Of a stretch of DNA of 64,000 nucleotides, positions 33,825 through 43,143 are shown in pieces (the first letter of the stretch is position 1; the number at the start of each line of letters is the position of its first letter). Under the pieces are notes generated by a model that had not been told where the DNA came from, searched no databases, and saw only the letters and a list, made by a program, of their open reading frames with translations. The stretch spans positions 310,001 through 374,000 of the forward strand of contig JACKBL010000007.1 in NCBI GenBank assembly GCA_020634515.1. The letters run 5' to 3'. The position numbers and the translations under genes were made by a program. Origin of the DNA: Ardenticatenales bacterium (GTDB lineage: Bacteria > Chloroflexota > Anaerolineae > Promineifilales > Promineifilaceae).

Positions 33825-35093
33825 TCATAGATTGGTAGTGCGCAGCCAATCAGCCAAGTGGCGGGAAAGCTCTGGCAGTTCTGACTTACCAAAAACCCGA
33901 ATCTTTCCCTTCGCATCCCAACTCCGCATTAGCTCCTGTTCTAACAAGCGAGCATTATCATAATAGCAAACTAACGCAACCCGGGCTTCATCGCCGCCCA
34001 ACTGCCTGGCCCTGACATAAACTTCCAGAAGATGTTCCTTTACCGTGCCTTTCCTGTTCTTCCCATCCGATACCATGCAAGATAAGGCGAAAAGCTGGTA
34101 GCCAAACATCATAGCATTATCCAAATCAAGACTCATGCCTAAACCTGGCTGTTTGTACTGGAGCCCCACACTCACTTCAACCGGAAAATCATTTTGTAGT
34201 TGGCGCAGCGATGCGTGGACGTATGCCTCCAGCCAGCCACCAATGAACCATTTGGCGCAAGATGGCAGGGAGGGTTTGTGAGGCAACAAAATGCCGGCAA
34301 TACATTCTGGCGTAGCTGTTCCTCCACATAAACCATCCATGGCCGCCCGCACCCCACTCAATAACGGGTATTGGGCTGGATCTGGTACGGCGCGAAGTTT
34401 TTCGTCAAACATCCACTTCCGCCAGGTTTCCACGCCTATCGGGGTCATGTGTAAATCCAGTAGGGCACGGCACAAGTTAATCAGTTCTGGGACATCATCT
34501 GTCGTTGCCCATTTTTCCTGGTTATTCGTCGGCGTAAAATTGTGCAGGGCAGCAAGTTCATCGACATTTAAGGCAACAGCCTGACGGATTGCCGGCATTT
34601 TCAATACCGAAAACTCCGCCTCTTCAACACCCCTTCCTCCATCAATGCGCAGCGCCAGACATTGGGGATCAAGGTAGGAAAAAACAGGTGGAGGAGATTT
34701 TTGTTCCCACTTGGCGGACATAACCCGATAAGTATGAATGGCCATGGGTTTTGTCCCACCCGTATAGTTAAATCCAACTCGTCCGGGTGGATGCTTGTCT
34801 ATTTCCTTGAGGATTTCTGCAATCCGATTCTCTATGTCCAGATTGCTCACGGTAGGAACAGGCTCCAGTCGTATTGTCCAATCACCGTTTTTTTTCTGCA
34901 AGGCATCCTCAAGATTTTCGGCCAACTTCTGCGTGCTTGGCTCCTTGTCCTCGCCCTTCGAATGAAGCAACCAAATGGTAGCTGTTGATCTGGCCAACAA
35001 CAAGGCTGATACCAGGTTCGGCAGCGGATTCCCCCCTACCAACAAGAACAGGTGATCACTTTTGAGTCTGTCTGGAATCGTTTCCAACGGCAT
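33825..35093 (-). CDS. Card1/Can2-like CARF plus PD-(D/E)XK-like effector
   Basis: 422 residues. N-terminal CARF: LFLLVGGNPLPNLVSALL and GFNYTGGTKPMAIHTYRVM with TGG at 111-113. C-terminal WFIGGWLEAYVHASL, then SLDLDNAMMFGYQLFALSCMVSDGK (split here as SLDLDNAMMFGYQ / LFALSCM), aligns with the nuclease core of Card1/Can2. In that family the last motif is (E/S)CK; here it reads S338-C339-M340, so the catalytic lysine appears to be methionine. The first aspartate is kept. It heads the effector operon. It could be a cOA-activated nuclease using a displaced lysine, or a catalytically dead sensor. Confidence 0.72.
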   Translation of the reverse strand: MPLETIPDRLKSDHLFLLVGGNPLPNLVSALLLARSTATIWLLHSKGEDKEPSTQKLAENLEDALQKKNGDWTIRLEPVPTVSNLDIENRIAEILKEIDKHPPGRVGFNYTGGTKPMAIHTYRVMSAKWEQKSPPPVFSYLDPQCLALRIDGGRGVEEAEFSVLKMPAIRQAVALNVDELAALHNFTPTNNQEKWATTDDVPELINLCRALLDLHMTPIGVETWRKWMFDEKLRAVPDPAQYPLLSGVRAAMDGLCGGTATPECIAGILLPHKPSLPSCAKWFIGGWLEAYVHASLRQLQNDFPVEVSVGLQYKQPGLGMSLDLDNAMMFGYQLFALSCMVSDGKNRKGTVKEHLLEVYVRARQLGGDEARVALVCYYDNARLLEQELMRSWDAKGKIRVFGKSELPELSRHLADWLRTTNL

Positions 35094-35288
35094 TTCTCTC
35101 CTCTCTACCCAAACCCGTCACAATATCCACAAACACAACAGCGCCAGACGGCGAAAAACAAAACCTTTGGCGCTGCATATCTTTCAAGCTGCCCATCTTA
35201 ACGCCTCATGGAAAATGCCGGCATCTCCCGGCCAAAAACCCGCTTTTATCTTTATCCCCAATCCTATCCCAAATTTCCCCCTCGCGAA
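35094..35288. promoter_or_regulatory. promoter region of the main leftward effector operon
   Basis: About 195 bp between the CARF-nuclease start and the CARF-HTH stop. The ten leftward genes from 35093 down to 22528 are separated by 10 bp or less or overlap, so transcription of the whole operon most likely starts here. One TGCCGGCA octamer at 35216. No clear -35/-10 chosen. Confidence 0.45.
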
Positions 35289-36149
35289 TCAGGAACTTCC
35301 CCTAAACAAATCCTCTCGCCAGTAACGGCCCAACATCCGCATCATTGCCCCCCGGCTGGCCCCCTGGATACCGAAAGCCTCCTCCAACTTCCGATAAACC
35401 GCCTGCAACTGACTATCCACCGTTCTCGGCCGCTTCCCCAAAAAGAGCGCAATCTGCTCATAAGTCCAATCAGGATTCAGCGTCCCCAGCCGTGCCACCT
35501 CGCGCTCCTTCGGCGTTAATGTCTGCTCAACAAAAGCAACTACCCGTTGCGCCCCTTGCGCCTGCTTTCTCATTTGCGCCGCCCGCACGGCAACAACAGC
35601 CGAATCAGCCCGCCCCACCTCCGTCAGTGCGGCAGGCACATCACTCCAACCGAGGACGGGAATCGGGATGAGCAAAGCCCTGTCTTCCGTTTGCAAGTGC
35701 ATTCGCCGTTCCGCCAGCAACGCGCCAAAAGAGACCAGATGCCACAACCGGTCCTCCTCGTCAAAAAGCAGTTGCGCCGTCGTCATACCATAGACGGCCA
35801 TCACCTTTCGCCCTCCGGCAACGCAAATATGCAGCCGGTGTCCCGCCACCTTGCAACGGCGCGCCTCTTCGTAAATGGTGGCAAAAGTCGCCTGCGCCCC
35901 CAGTTCATTTTCAATATCGGCTAACGGCTCGCCAGAAAAAGTGACCGCAACCTCCCGGTAATCCAGGTGGGGATACTGGGCGATCTCTGGTCGCAGACGA
36001 GCAAGCGCGGAGCGGGTTGGCTCCTGGCGCGCATCGGTGTGAATAACGCGGAGTACCGCGACGGAATGCCCCGCGGCGGCCAGCAAATCAAGCACAATTG
36101 TCACGACTTGTGCCTCGCTGCCAAGTGTGGCTATCAGTGCCTCCGCCAT
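35289..36149 (-). CDS. CARF (Cas_NE0113/SSO2081-like) plus LuxR-type HTH
   Basis: 286 residues. Residues 1-150 fit the NE0113/SSO2081 group of CARF domains: ALIATLGSEAQVVTIVLDLL at the start and HICVAGGRKVMAVYGMTTAQ at 107-126, followed by DEEDRLWHLVS. Residues 211-260 (LTPKEREVARLGTLNPDWTY, EQIALFLGKRPRTVDSQLQAVYRKL) are a LuxR/sigma-region-4 helix-turn-helix. The group includes ring nucleases that cut cyclic tetra-adenylate. A fused DNA-binding domain suggests a cOA-responsive transcription factor. It reads into the main operon's promoter from 195 bp away and is divergent from the Csx3 gene. Confidence 0.75.
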   Translation of the reverse strand: MAEALIATLGSEAQVVTIVLDLLAAAGHSVAVLRVIHTDARQEPTRSALARLRPEIAQYPHLDYREVAVTFSGEPLADIENELGAQATFATIYEEARRCKVAGHRLHICVAGGRKVMAVYGMTTAQLLFDEEDRLWHLVSFGALLAERRMHLQTEDRALLIPIPVLGWSDVPAALTEVGRADSAVVAVRAAQMRKQAQGAQRVVAFVEQTLTPKEREVARLGTLNPDWTYEQIALFLGKRPRTVDSQLQAVYRKLEEAFGIQGASRGAMMRMLGRYWREDLFRGSS

Positions 36150-36397
36150 ATGCGCCTGCCTGTTTGAGTAGTGAACGACTAGATTGGACCAATTTCACCA
36201 GAGAAAATGGGTCCAATCTGGCTTAGCAGTTACAGACTGTTTAAGAAATCGGCGGTATAATGTCCGCAAAGCTTCTTCTCGCCTGCCAGGGCGTATTGTA
36301 CAGGAATGTGGGAAATGGGCTGATGCCGGCATTTTCCCGCACCTCACCCCAAAATCAAAACAACCTCTCCAACCGATCAACCCCACGGAGAAAGGAA
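36150..36397. promoter_or_regulatory. divergent promoter region with dispersed 52-bp repeat (copy 1)
   Basis: The space between the divergent CARF-HTH and AAA-Csx3 genes. At 36182-36233 is a repeat, GATTGGACCAATTTCACCAG onward, whose core is an inverted repeat (TTGGACC ... GGTCCAA). The same 52 bp recur with about 5 changes at 59511-59562, also in an upstream region. It may be an operator or a mobile repeat. Confidence 0.6.
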
Positions 36398-37615
36398 ATG
36401 CACATCCCATTTCCCGCCATCTTGATCGGGGGGCCACCCAATTCGGGCAAATCCTTGCTCACCTATAGCCTTACCCAAGCATTGCGCGCGCGGCAAACAG
36501 CCCACTTCGTCATCCGCGCCGCCCCCGACGGAGAAGGCGACTGGTCTCACCAGATAGACCGCACATTAGTGCAAGAACTGCGGTATCCGGGCCAATGGAA
36601 CCCGGAATTCGTCACCCACATAACGGCGGCCATCCAACGCCGCCACTATCCCCTGCTGGTGGACGCCGGCGGCAAACCCAAACCGTGGCAAGAAACGATC
36701 TTCCAGGCCTGCACCCACGCCGTTCTCCTTATCGGCAAAAACCAAGAACAACCCACGGTGCATCAGCAACACCTGGCGACGTGGCGGGCCATCATGCGGC
36801 GCAACCACGTGCCCATCATCGCGGAACTATTCTCAGATAGCACAACCGTCTCCACAGCGACAACACGGACACCCATATTGCAGGGCGTGTTAGGAAAGAT
36901 AACGCCCGGTGAGATGGACGGCGATGTTGTTTTTGTCGCCTTGCTGCGGCTGCTGCAATCTATTTTCGCCTTTTCGCGCCCGGCGTTGACGGCGGAAAAT
37001 TTCGCGACGGCGCCGACGCAGGTTGTCATGGACCTGGAAATGTGGCCGCCGCCGGGGGAAACGGGCATCCGGTTCTGGAAACCGGAGATGCTGCCGGCAT
37101 TTCTCGCCACCATCCCGCCCCATGCTCCGCGCTCCCTGTACGGACGCGCGCCAAATTGGGCCGTAACAGCAGCGGCATTGCGGGGAATGCCGGCATCCCT
37201 CTTCCTATTTGATCCCCGCTATGGCTGGATCGCCCCGCCCGCGCTCACCCTGCATCCGCGCCACGACTTCCCCCCACCCGCGGCCTGCCAAAGGGGCTGG
37301 TCCGTTGCCAGTCAAATGGATGGCAGCACCTGGCTAATCGAGATGGGCCGCGACAGTCAGTACCTGGACCTGTACCAACCGCAACGGCTGCCGCTGCCCC
37401 AAATGCCGGCATCCAGCAACATCCTCCTCAGCGGCAGCCTCCCCCAATGGCTACTCGTAGGCGCGGCCCACCGCTATGCCCCCCACAGCCGCTGGCTCGC
37501 CGTCTACCAGCCACCCCTTAGCGGCGCGGTCATTGTCCACAGCAGCGATCCAGCCTATCCAGTAGGAACCTTATTGCGCGAACCGGATCTCCCCTGCCTG
37601 TCCGCCGGTGACTAA
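36398..37615 (+). CDS. AAA ATPase fused to two Csx3-like (Crn3) domains
   Basis: Start at ATG 36398, with AAAGGA just upstream. 405 residues. A P-loop domain (ILIGGPPNSGKS, lysine at 18) fills residues 1-200. Residues 208-286 look Csx3-like (LYGRAPNWAVTAAAL, then LFLFDPRYGWI). Residues 300-400 are clearer Csx3 (LLSGSLPQWLLVGAAHRYAP, WLAVYQPPLSGAVIVHS). Csx3/Crn3 degrades cyclic tetra-adenylate using conserved His and Asp-Pro-Arg residues. Domain 1 keeps D272-P-R274 but has no His; domain 2 keeps H358 but has Q371-P-P in place of DPR. So the two domains may share one composite site. It likely switches off cOA signalling. Confidence 0.78.
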   Translation: MHIPFPAILIGGPPNSGKSLLTYSLTQALRARQTAHFVIRAAPDGEGDWSHQIDRTLVQELRYPGQWNPEFVTHITAAIQRRHYPLLVDAGGKPKPWQETIFQACTHAVLLIGKNQEQPTVHQQHLATWRAIMRRNHVPIIAELFSDSTTVSTATTRTPILQGVLGKITPGEMDGDVVFVALLRLLQSIFAFSRPALTAENFATAPTQVVMDLEMWPPPGETGIRFWKPEMLPAFLATIPPHAPRSLYGRAPNWAVTAAALRGMPASLFLFDPRYGWIAPPALTLHPRHDFPPPAACQRGWSVASQMDGSTWLIEMGRDSQYLDLYQPQRLPLPQMPASSNILLSGSLPQWLLVGAAHRYAPHSRWLAVYQPPLSGAVIVHSSDPAYPVGTLLREPDLPCLSAGD

Positions 37616-37664
37616 TACAGGGAATCCTTTAGCCAGAGGCGTGAAAAAAAGACCGAGACAGCAC

Positions 37665-38884
37665 TCATGCGTGCGCTGCCGCCAGGGCGTACCACATCCC
37701 CCGCTGCGCCGCGCCCCCGCCCCCACCCGGCCAATAAACGGTGGCCTTTGGCTGGCGACTGAACGCGCGCGCGGCGGCCGCCCCCCGGTCATAGTACCGT
37801 CGTCGGCGTGCCGCCATCCCCTCCTCCGCCGCCGCAACGTTGCCCGCGTCCCTTGTTTCACGCAGGTCGTCTTGTTGGCGCGCCAACTTGAGTCGGCGAT
37901 TGAGGTGTTTCTGGCGGCCCCGCCCGCGGGGAGCGTGGGGGGCGTGATAACTGTTGGGCAACTGCCAGGCCAGGTAACGCTGTCGCCGTCGGCCCTGGTA
38001 GCCGCGATAATCCTTCAATGTAAAGAGCGCCTGCCCTTGTTCCCAGGCCAGCTCTTGCGCCGTTTCCCCATCCAGGCAGGGACCGATGGCGTAATTGGTC
38101 TGGGCGTGGACATGGGCGATTTTCTCGTATTCCCGTTGGCAGCGCCGGCTCACCCCCGTCACCCGCACCAGCGTCTCGCGGGCAATCGGCTTGCTGCCCG
38201 GCTGCCGCTCGCTGCCCCGCCCACTGTGGAAGCTGGCGTAGAAATGGGCGCGCACCACGCCCATGCTGGCCGTGAGGCCCGTCACGGGCAGTTCGACGGG
38301 ACGCCCGGTCAGCCGCGTCACACCCAGGGACAGGGCCACTTTCACCGTAGCCCGCAGCCAGATGCGCGTTGCGTCCCGCTGCCAGAACGTTCCCTCCCCG
38401 GCGCGCAGCACCTTGCGGAGTTGCCGCCAGCCGCAGATGCGCAGGGGGGCGTCTGCGCGCGTCAGCCTCGCTCGCGCCAGATCTATGCGAATCCATCCGC
38501 GGCCATCCTGGTCCAGATGCTGCAGCAGCAGCCAGAGGCGGCCGGGCGTGGCTTGCTCCTGGCGCAACATAGCCAGGGCGATGTCGGGGTACAGGGTGAT
38601 GGCGGCGGGGGGCGTGGGGGGCGCTGGCGTCTCTGGCGGCGGCGACGCCGGCGGGGTGATGGCGGGCGCTGGCGGCGCAGGGCGGCAGTGAGGGCGTGGC
38701 TGCCCCACCCCAGGTGGTCCGGGTGGGCGGCCATGAAGGAGATAGTAGATGGCGACGGCATTTCTGCCTGTTCCATAGCACGCCGATCTACCTCGTGCCG
38801 GACCTGGACCTGAGCACGTAAGGCAAGAAGTCTCTGGTTCGCCGCTAATAGCGACGGTGACAGGGAAGACGCCGCGTCCACCAT
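37665..38884 (-). CDS. winged-helix-like protein, apparent frameshift near its N-terminus
   Basis: Two minus-strand frames share one gene. From ATG at 38882-38884, MVDAASSLSPSLLAANQRLL and MAAHPDHLGWGSHALTAALR read well, then the frame turns into Arg/Pro low complexity near 38680. The other frame becomes convincing from about 38640 (ITLYPDIALAMLRQEQATPG, LWLLLQHLDQDGRGWIRIDL, KPIARETLVRVTGVSRRCQREYEKIA) and runs to 37665. The C-terminal part has two helix-turn-helix-like stretches, as in replication or conjugation accessory proteins. I do not recognise the family. A base error in the GC-rich tract (38620-38690), real mutation or frameshifting could explain the break. Confidence 0.45.
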
Positions 38885-38946
38885 GATGCTGCACAATAGC
38901 TTCGGGCTGTCAAGACTATGGGTGCGCGGGATTTTGTTGACGGGAA

Positions 38947-39572
38947 CTAACTCCAGCGCCAAACCTCTTTTGTGGGCCAAATGTCTCGCCGCCAAGGATG
39001 GTCAGGCGCCGGACGATAGGGTTCTCCCCTTTTCCTGTCTGGTTGTGGCGGGTGTGGCTGTGATGAAACAGGCGCTACCTTGACTGAGGCAAAGGTGATT
39101 GGCGATGCTGAAGGGCGTTGCCGTTTGGCCTGGGCCCGAAACGCAGCGCGTCTTTGTTGCCAGTGGGCGGTGACAATTTGTGACCAACCATCCGACCAAC
39201 GCCCATTACAGACCAGGTTACGCAGGGCCAACAGGGGGTCAACATGATGTTTCGCCCAACGCATCCCCGCCTGTTTCATTTGGCTGTGTACAACCAATTT
39301 GTGGCTGCTTTCTACCGAGCCAGAACCAATGGGAAAGCCATGCGCCTGGAAGTGGGCATAATCAATCATCTCCGTCCGTGTTTGCAAGTAACGGCGGGAC
39401 TGGTCAATGAGTGCCCGTTTTTCATCCCCCTCGACGTGGTATGGCAGCAGGCAAATATCCGCTATGGTTCGTTGCGGTGGTTTGAGTTGATGGGCCATCC
39501 GTGCAAACCATTGCCGAAACGGTTCTGAACCCTCGCCATATGCCACCTGGCCTGCCGCGGCCACCGCATCTA
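38947..39572 (-). pseudogene. ISKra4-family transposase, C-terminal half
   Basis: Frame reads LDAVAAAGQVAYGEGSEPFRQW at its right edge and contains FPIGSGSVESSHKLVVHSQMKQAGMRWAKHHVDPLLALRN (split: FPIGSGSVESSHKLVVHSQM / GMRWAKHHVDPLLALRN), the C-terminal signature of ISKra4 transposases. The frame is cut at TA 39571-39572. The missing N-terminal half ends at TA 52958-52959 on the same strand; joining them gives DFSHALDAVAAAG, which matches the family without gain or loss. Confidence 0.8.
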
Positions 39573-40640
39573 GTACACCTTTTCAAAAGTTTTTCGACTT
39601 CATGATTAGCAAACTAATGGCATGTTAACAATCAAAGGGCATCATTAGTGTATCGACCACCCATTACGGAGGCACTAATGACACCCTACAAGTATTATAT
39701 CCATCTGAGCGGCAAGGAAAAACAAGAACTGCGTCAACTCAAAAGCGTCGGCAAAACAGAACGACGCCTCGCAGACCGGGCCCGTATTGTCTTGTGGACA
39801 AACAAGCGGGTTGCTGTTGCTGAGATTGCTATCCGTTTGGAATGCCATCGCAGTACGGTCATCAATTGGCATCGTTGGTTTTTACAAAGGCGGGCTGCTG
39901 GACAAGCAGCCACCGCCTGTCTGCAAGATGCCCCTCGTCCTGGTCGTCCCGTGCAGAGAACCCCCTTGCAGACAGCAGAAATCAAAGCGGTGGTCTGCGA
40001 GCGTCCGGCGCTACTGGAGAAACCATTGAGCCGTTTCTCGCTCAGTGAAATACGGAACTGGGTCATTGAAGCGGGCATCGTGCCGCACCTGAGTCTGAGT
40101 ACCTTGTGGCGATTGCTCCATGACGATGCCATCCGCCCCTGGTTGTATCGTCTCTGGTTGTTTCCCCGCGACCCAGACTTCCAAGTCAAGGCCGAGCGAG
40201 TGGTGGACTTGTATCATCGCCAATGGCAAGGGTCTCCCTTAGGAGAGCAGGATTATGTCATCTCTGCCGACGAGAAGTCTGGCTTGCAGGTCTTGGAACG
40301 ACGCCATGCAACCGTACCACCCCAACCCGGGCAGGCGGGGCTGCTTGAGTTTGAATACAAACGACATGGGACCGTCGCTTATCTGGCTGCCCTGGATGTT
40401 TTTCGGGCAAAGGTGTTTGGTCAGGTGGGGGATACAACAGGTATTGTCCCCTTTGGTCAACTGGTTGATGCGGTGATGCAGCAAGAACCCTATGCTTCCG
40501 CTTCCCGCGTTTTTTGGATTCTGGATAATGGTTCTTCCCATCATCCCCATACCTCTCCCGTCCGTTTGCAGGCCGCTTATCCCAATCTGGTTGCTGTCCA
40601 CCTGCCCACTCATGCCAGTTGGCTTAACTTTAGTTTTCCG
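39573..40640 (+). mobile_element. IS630-family element, 3'-truncated (copy A)
   Basis: Begins right after a TA dinucleotide (within CTAG, the preferred target of IS630/Tc1-type elements) with GTACACCTTTTCAAAAG. It carries one transposase gene and loses homology after the HASWLN motif near 40628, so its right end is missing. Confidence 0.7.
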
Positions 40641-40643
40641 TAA
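39678..40643 (+). pseudogene. IS630 transposase lacking its C-terminal catalytic Glu
   Basis: Start at ATG 39678 behind GGAGGC. N-terminal HTH (VAVAEIAIRLECHRSTVINWHRWF), then VISADEKSGLQ (first Asp) and FWILDNGSSHHPH (second Asp). The frame ends HASWLNFSFP, where IS630 proteins continue with the glutamate-containing motif (HASWLNQ-E-x-FFS). The third catalytic residue is therefore lost and the element should be immobile. Confidence 0.8.
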
Positions 40644-40677
40644 ATGGGGTTTGAATTTTGGTGCTTCAAACCCGAAA

Positions 40678-41845
40678 TCAGGCCTTTGCGAGCCGGATAG
40701 CTTCGTATCCAGGCGGCAAATGTGCCGTAACCGAAGCCTTCTTAGAAAGTTGGTTGGAAAGTGGCAGACCAACTTTTTTTAAATGCTTCATCAGGCGTCC
40801 ATACGTCGGTTTGGCAGCTCTGTCCCAGAAGCCAGTCCGGATTGGCGGTAGGGTCGCCGCCAGATATTTCAATAGCGACCCGAAAATCATGGTCAGTGCC
40901 GGCAAGCGCGTGAGCGCGGTCGGGTGGTGGACATAATGCCGACCGCCGCTAGTAGACGGGGGACCAGACCTCAACCTTTATTTCGACGCTATCCTCAGCA
41001 ACAAGCGTGTGCGTTTGCGTTGGTTTGGACGCAGGCAGAAGATTGTCCCCATGCTTTCGCGCCAATGGGCGCACCACTTCAGCCTGGTGGCGGCTGGGCG
41101 TTGGCCCCTTGTTGGAGGTTCGCGGCGGTATCTTGCCTGCTGTTTTGCCGAAGGTGCAGTTCTTGGCTAACCGTACCACACAGTTATTCACCCCATGTCT
41201 AACCGCATCTACCAATGAAAATCCAGCATCAAAGAGGGCCAGGTCTGTCTCCGTCAGCTTTTTGCCGACCTGCTTGTACACCTTTTCCATCTCCGCGGAT
41301 GGCGCGTTTTGACTCGTATTCCCGCGGACCAGTAGTTCCAGGATGGCGACCCGTTGTTCTCCAACACGCCCTGTTGTCCCCATCATGCCAAATGGCACAC
41401 CGGGCACCGCTTTGTGGGCATCTGAATCATACGTTTTGCTCTTCAGCCCTTTCACTCGTGCCCTTTTGTATGCCGTCATATCGACGGGTTTCAGCTGGTA
41501 CCCTTGAATCACCGTTGCCTGCCATTGACCAGCCGCGTCTACTTGCTTTTTCAACTCGTCGAGCAACTCCGCCAGATTGAACTGACCGTACGTGATCGCT
41601 TTGGCTGCCCGACGACTCCTTGCGGCTCGTTCTGCCTCATCATCAATGAATGCGCTCAAATACGGGTCGACCGCGGGCATGATGCCACCGCCTGATTCGA
41701 CAAAGTATCCGCTGTACATCGCGCTGATGACATCACAGATTCCTAAATCGGTTCCTTTCGGCAGCGTGGCAACCATTTGCTCAATTGCTTGTTGCACCTG
41801 ATAATGGATAGCTGTGGGCGTGTTGGTGTTGGTGTTTGTTTTCAC
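40678..41845 (-). pseudogene. decayed transposase with internal deletion
   Basis: The upstream frame (41845 to 40949) starts MKTNTNTNTPTAIHYQ and has ILELLVRGNTSQNAP and LALFDAGFSLVDAVRHGVNN, then stops at SPVY. The other frame (40974 to 40678) supplies GSLLKYLAATLPPIRTGFWD and KKASVTAHLPPGYEA, the C-terminal marks of a DDE transposase family common in Planctomycetes and Chloroflexota. About 100 residues expected between them are missing and the frame changes near 40950. Its 5' end is 6 bp from the IS5-type insertion. Confidence 0.6.
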
Positions 41846-41851
41846 ATACTA

Positions 41852-42845
41852 GGTTCCGTTGACATTTGAAGAAAAAGGGAAAAAACCCGATAATGTTACA
41901 ATGTCAACTATCAAAATCGCCGATGATCAATGGCGAAAAATATACACCCACCGTTCGCTTATTTCGAAAAAACGTGCAATATGTGGCTGAAATCGAGGAT
42001 TATCTCAAATTTGCCCATATATGGCACTGCCACATGTGGCGATAAAGCCGAGTTTCTCCATCCTTATGCCATATTTGGCGTTTAGTAGGCAAAATGAGCG
42101 AACGCCCGATATACAGGTTCTTAAAGGCACATCCACGTACCTACGCTAATAATCAAGAGGCCACCCGCCGTTTTGTAGAAGGTGTTCACTGGCTCATGCG
42201 AACAGGAATTCAGTGGCGCGAATTACCAGAGCGCTATGGTAACTGGAATAGCATTTATAAACGTTTTTCCCGCTGGGAAGAGCATGGTATTTGGGCAGCC
42301 TTGCACGACCATTTCGTGCTAGACCCGGATATGGAAAGTGCAATCATTGATAGCACCGTAATTCGTACTCATATGAGCGCGGCTGGTGGAGCAAAAAAAA
42401 CGGCGCTCAGGTAGAGCAAGCTCTGGGTCGTAGTCGTGGTGGTTTTACTACCAAGATCCATGTTGTCGTCGATGCACTGGGTAATCCCTTACAGTACATC
42501 CTAACCGGTGGGCAACGACATGATGTGACTCAGGCCGAAGCCCTGCTGGAACCATATGAATTTGACCGGGCTATTGCCGATAAAGCATATGATTCTGACG
42601 AGTTGCTCGCCTTTATCTCCGAAAAAGAAGCGGAAGCGATTATCCCGCCCAAGTCCAATCGGACAGAAAAACGAGCATATGACAAGCATGCCTACAAAGA
42701 GCGTCATTTGGTCGAGTGCTTTATCAACAAAATCAAGTGGTATCGTCGGATTTTCACTCGTTTTGAAAAGTTAGCGCGACGATATATGGCTTTTTTGCAC
42801 CTTGCCGGTGCTTTTATTTGGCTTCGTTGAAATGTCAACGGAACC
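41852..42845 (+). mobile_element. IS5-family (IS427 group) element, 994 bp, TA duplication
   Basis: Perfect 16-bp terminal inverted repeats GGTTCCGTTGACATTT (41852-41867 and complement 42830-42845), flanked by TA at 41850-41851 and 42846-42847. It carries one transposase in two overlapping frames. It inserted just upstream of the older decayed transposase gene. Confidence 0.92.
42094..42830 (+). CDS. IS5-family transposase made by -1 frameshift
   Basis: Frame 1 (42094-42414) gives MSERPIYRFLKAHPRTYANN... and VHWLMRTGIQWRELPERYGNW, reaching IIDSTVIRTHMSAAGGAKK (first Asp). At GCAAAAAAAACGG (42391-42403, eight A) a -1 shift joins frame 2: GRSRGGFTTKIHVVVDALGN, GDRAIADKAYDSDEL-type second Asp region, and KERHLVECFINKIKWYRRIFTRF with the catalytic Glu. 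All three acidic residues are present, so the element could be active. A-run frameshifting is known for this IS group. Confidence 0.85.
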
Positions 42846-42847
42846 TA

Positions 42848-43143
42848 ATGGAACAGCCAGGGAGATAAATCATTTTGTTAACGAGCCAATGACGTTTTCC
42901 GTACAACCGTTACTCTTGCCCTGAAACAAGCCAGGGGTGCGGGGGCCTAGCCTTTTCTTTGGTTCTTTCTTTTGGGCAATGCCAAAAGAAAGAACAAGTG
43001 GTTACAGATTACGCAAAACCCGCGACCGGCGAGACAAGTGACGCGGCCAGAGGCCATGCCACCGCCCACCATGAAGACCCGCCCATGGCAGGTTGGGGAG
43101 TATATTACTTCCATCCCGCTGGGTGCCGCCGTTCCTTCTATGG
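42848..43143. other. intergenic region with a 14-bp hairpin
   Basis: GTTCTTTCTTTTGG (42962-42975) pairs perfectly with CCAAAAGAAAGAAC (42982-42995). There is no G+C-rich stem or clear T-run, so a terminator role for the leftward lipoprotein gene is only possible. The rest, to 43143, shows nothing. Confidence 0.5.

Noticed and set aside
37608..38813. 401-codon plus-strand frame right of the Csx3 gene
   Set aside because: Low-complexity Arg/Gly/Ala composition opposite a better minus-strand coding signal with helix-turn-helix-like segments.
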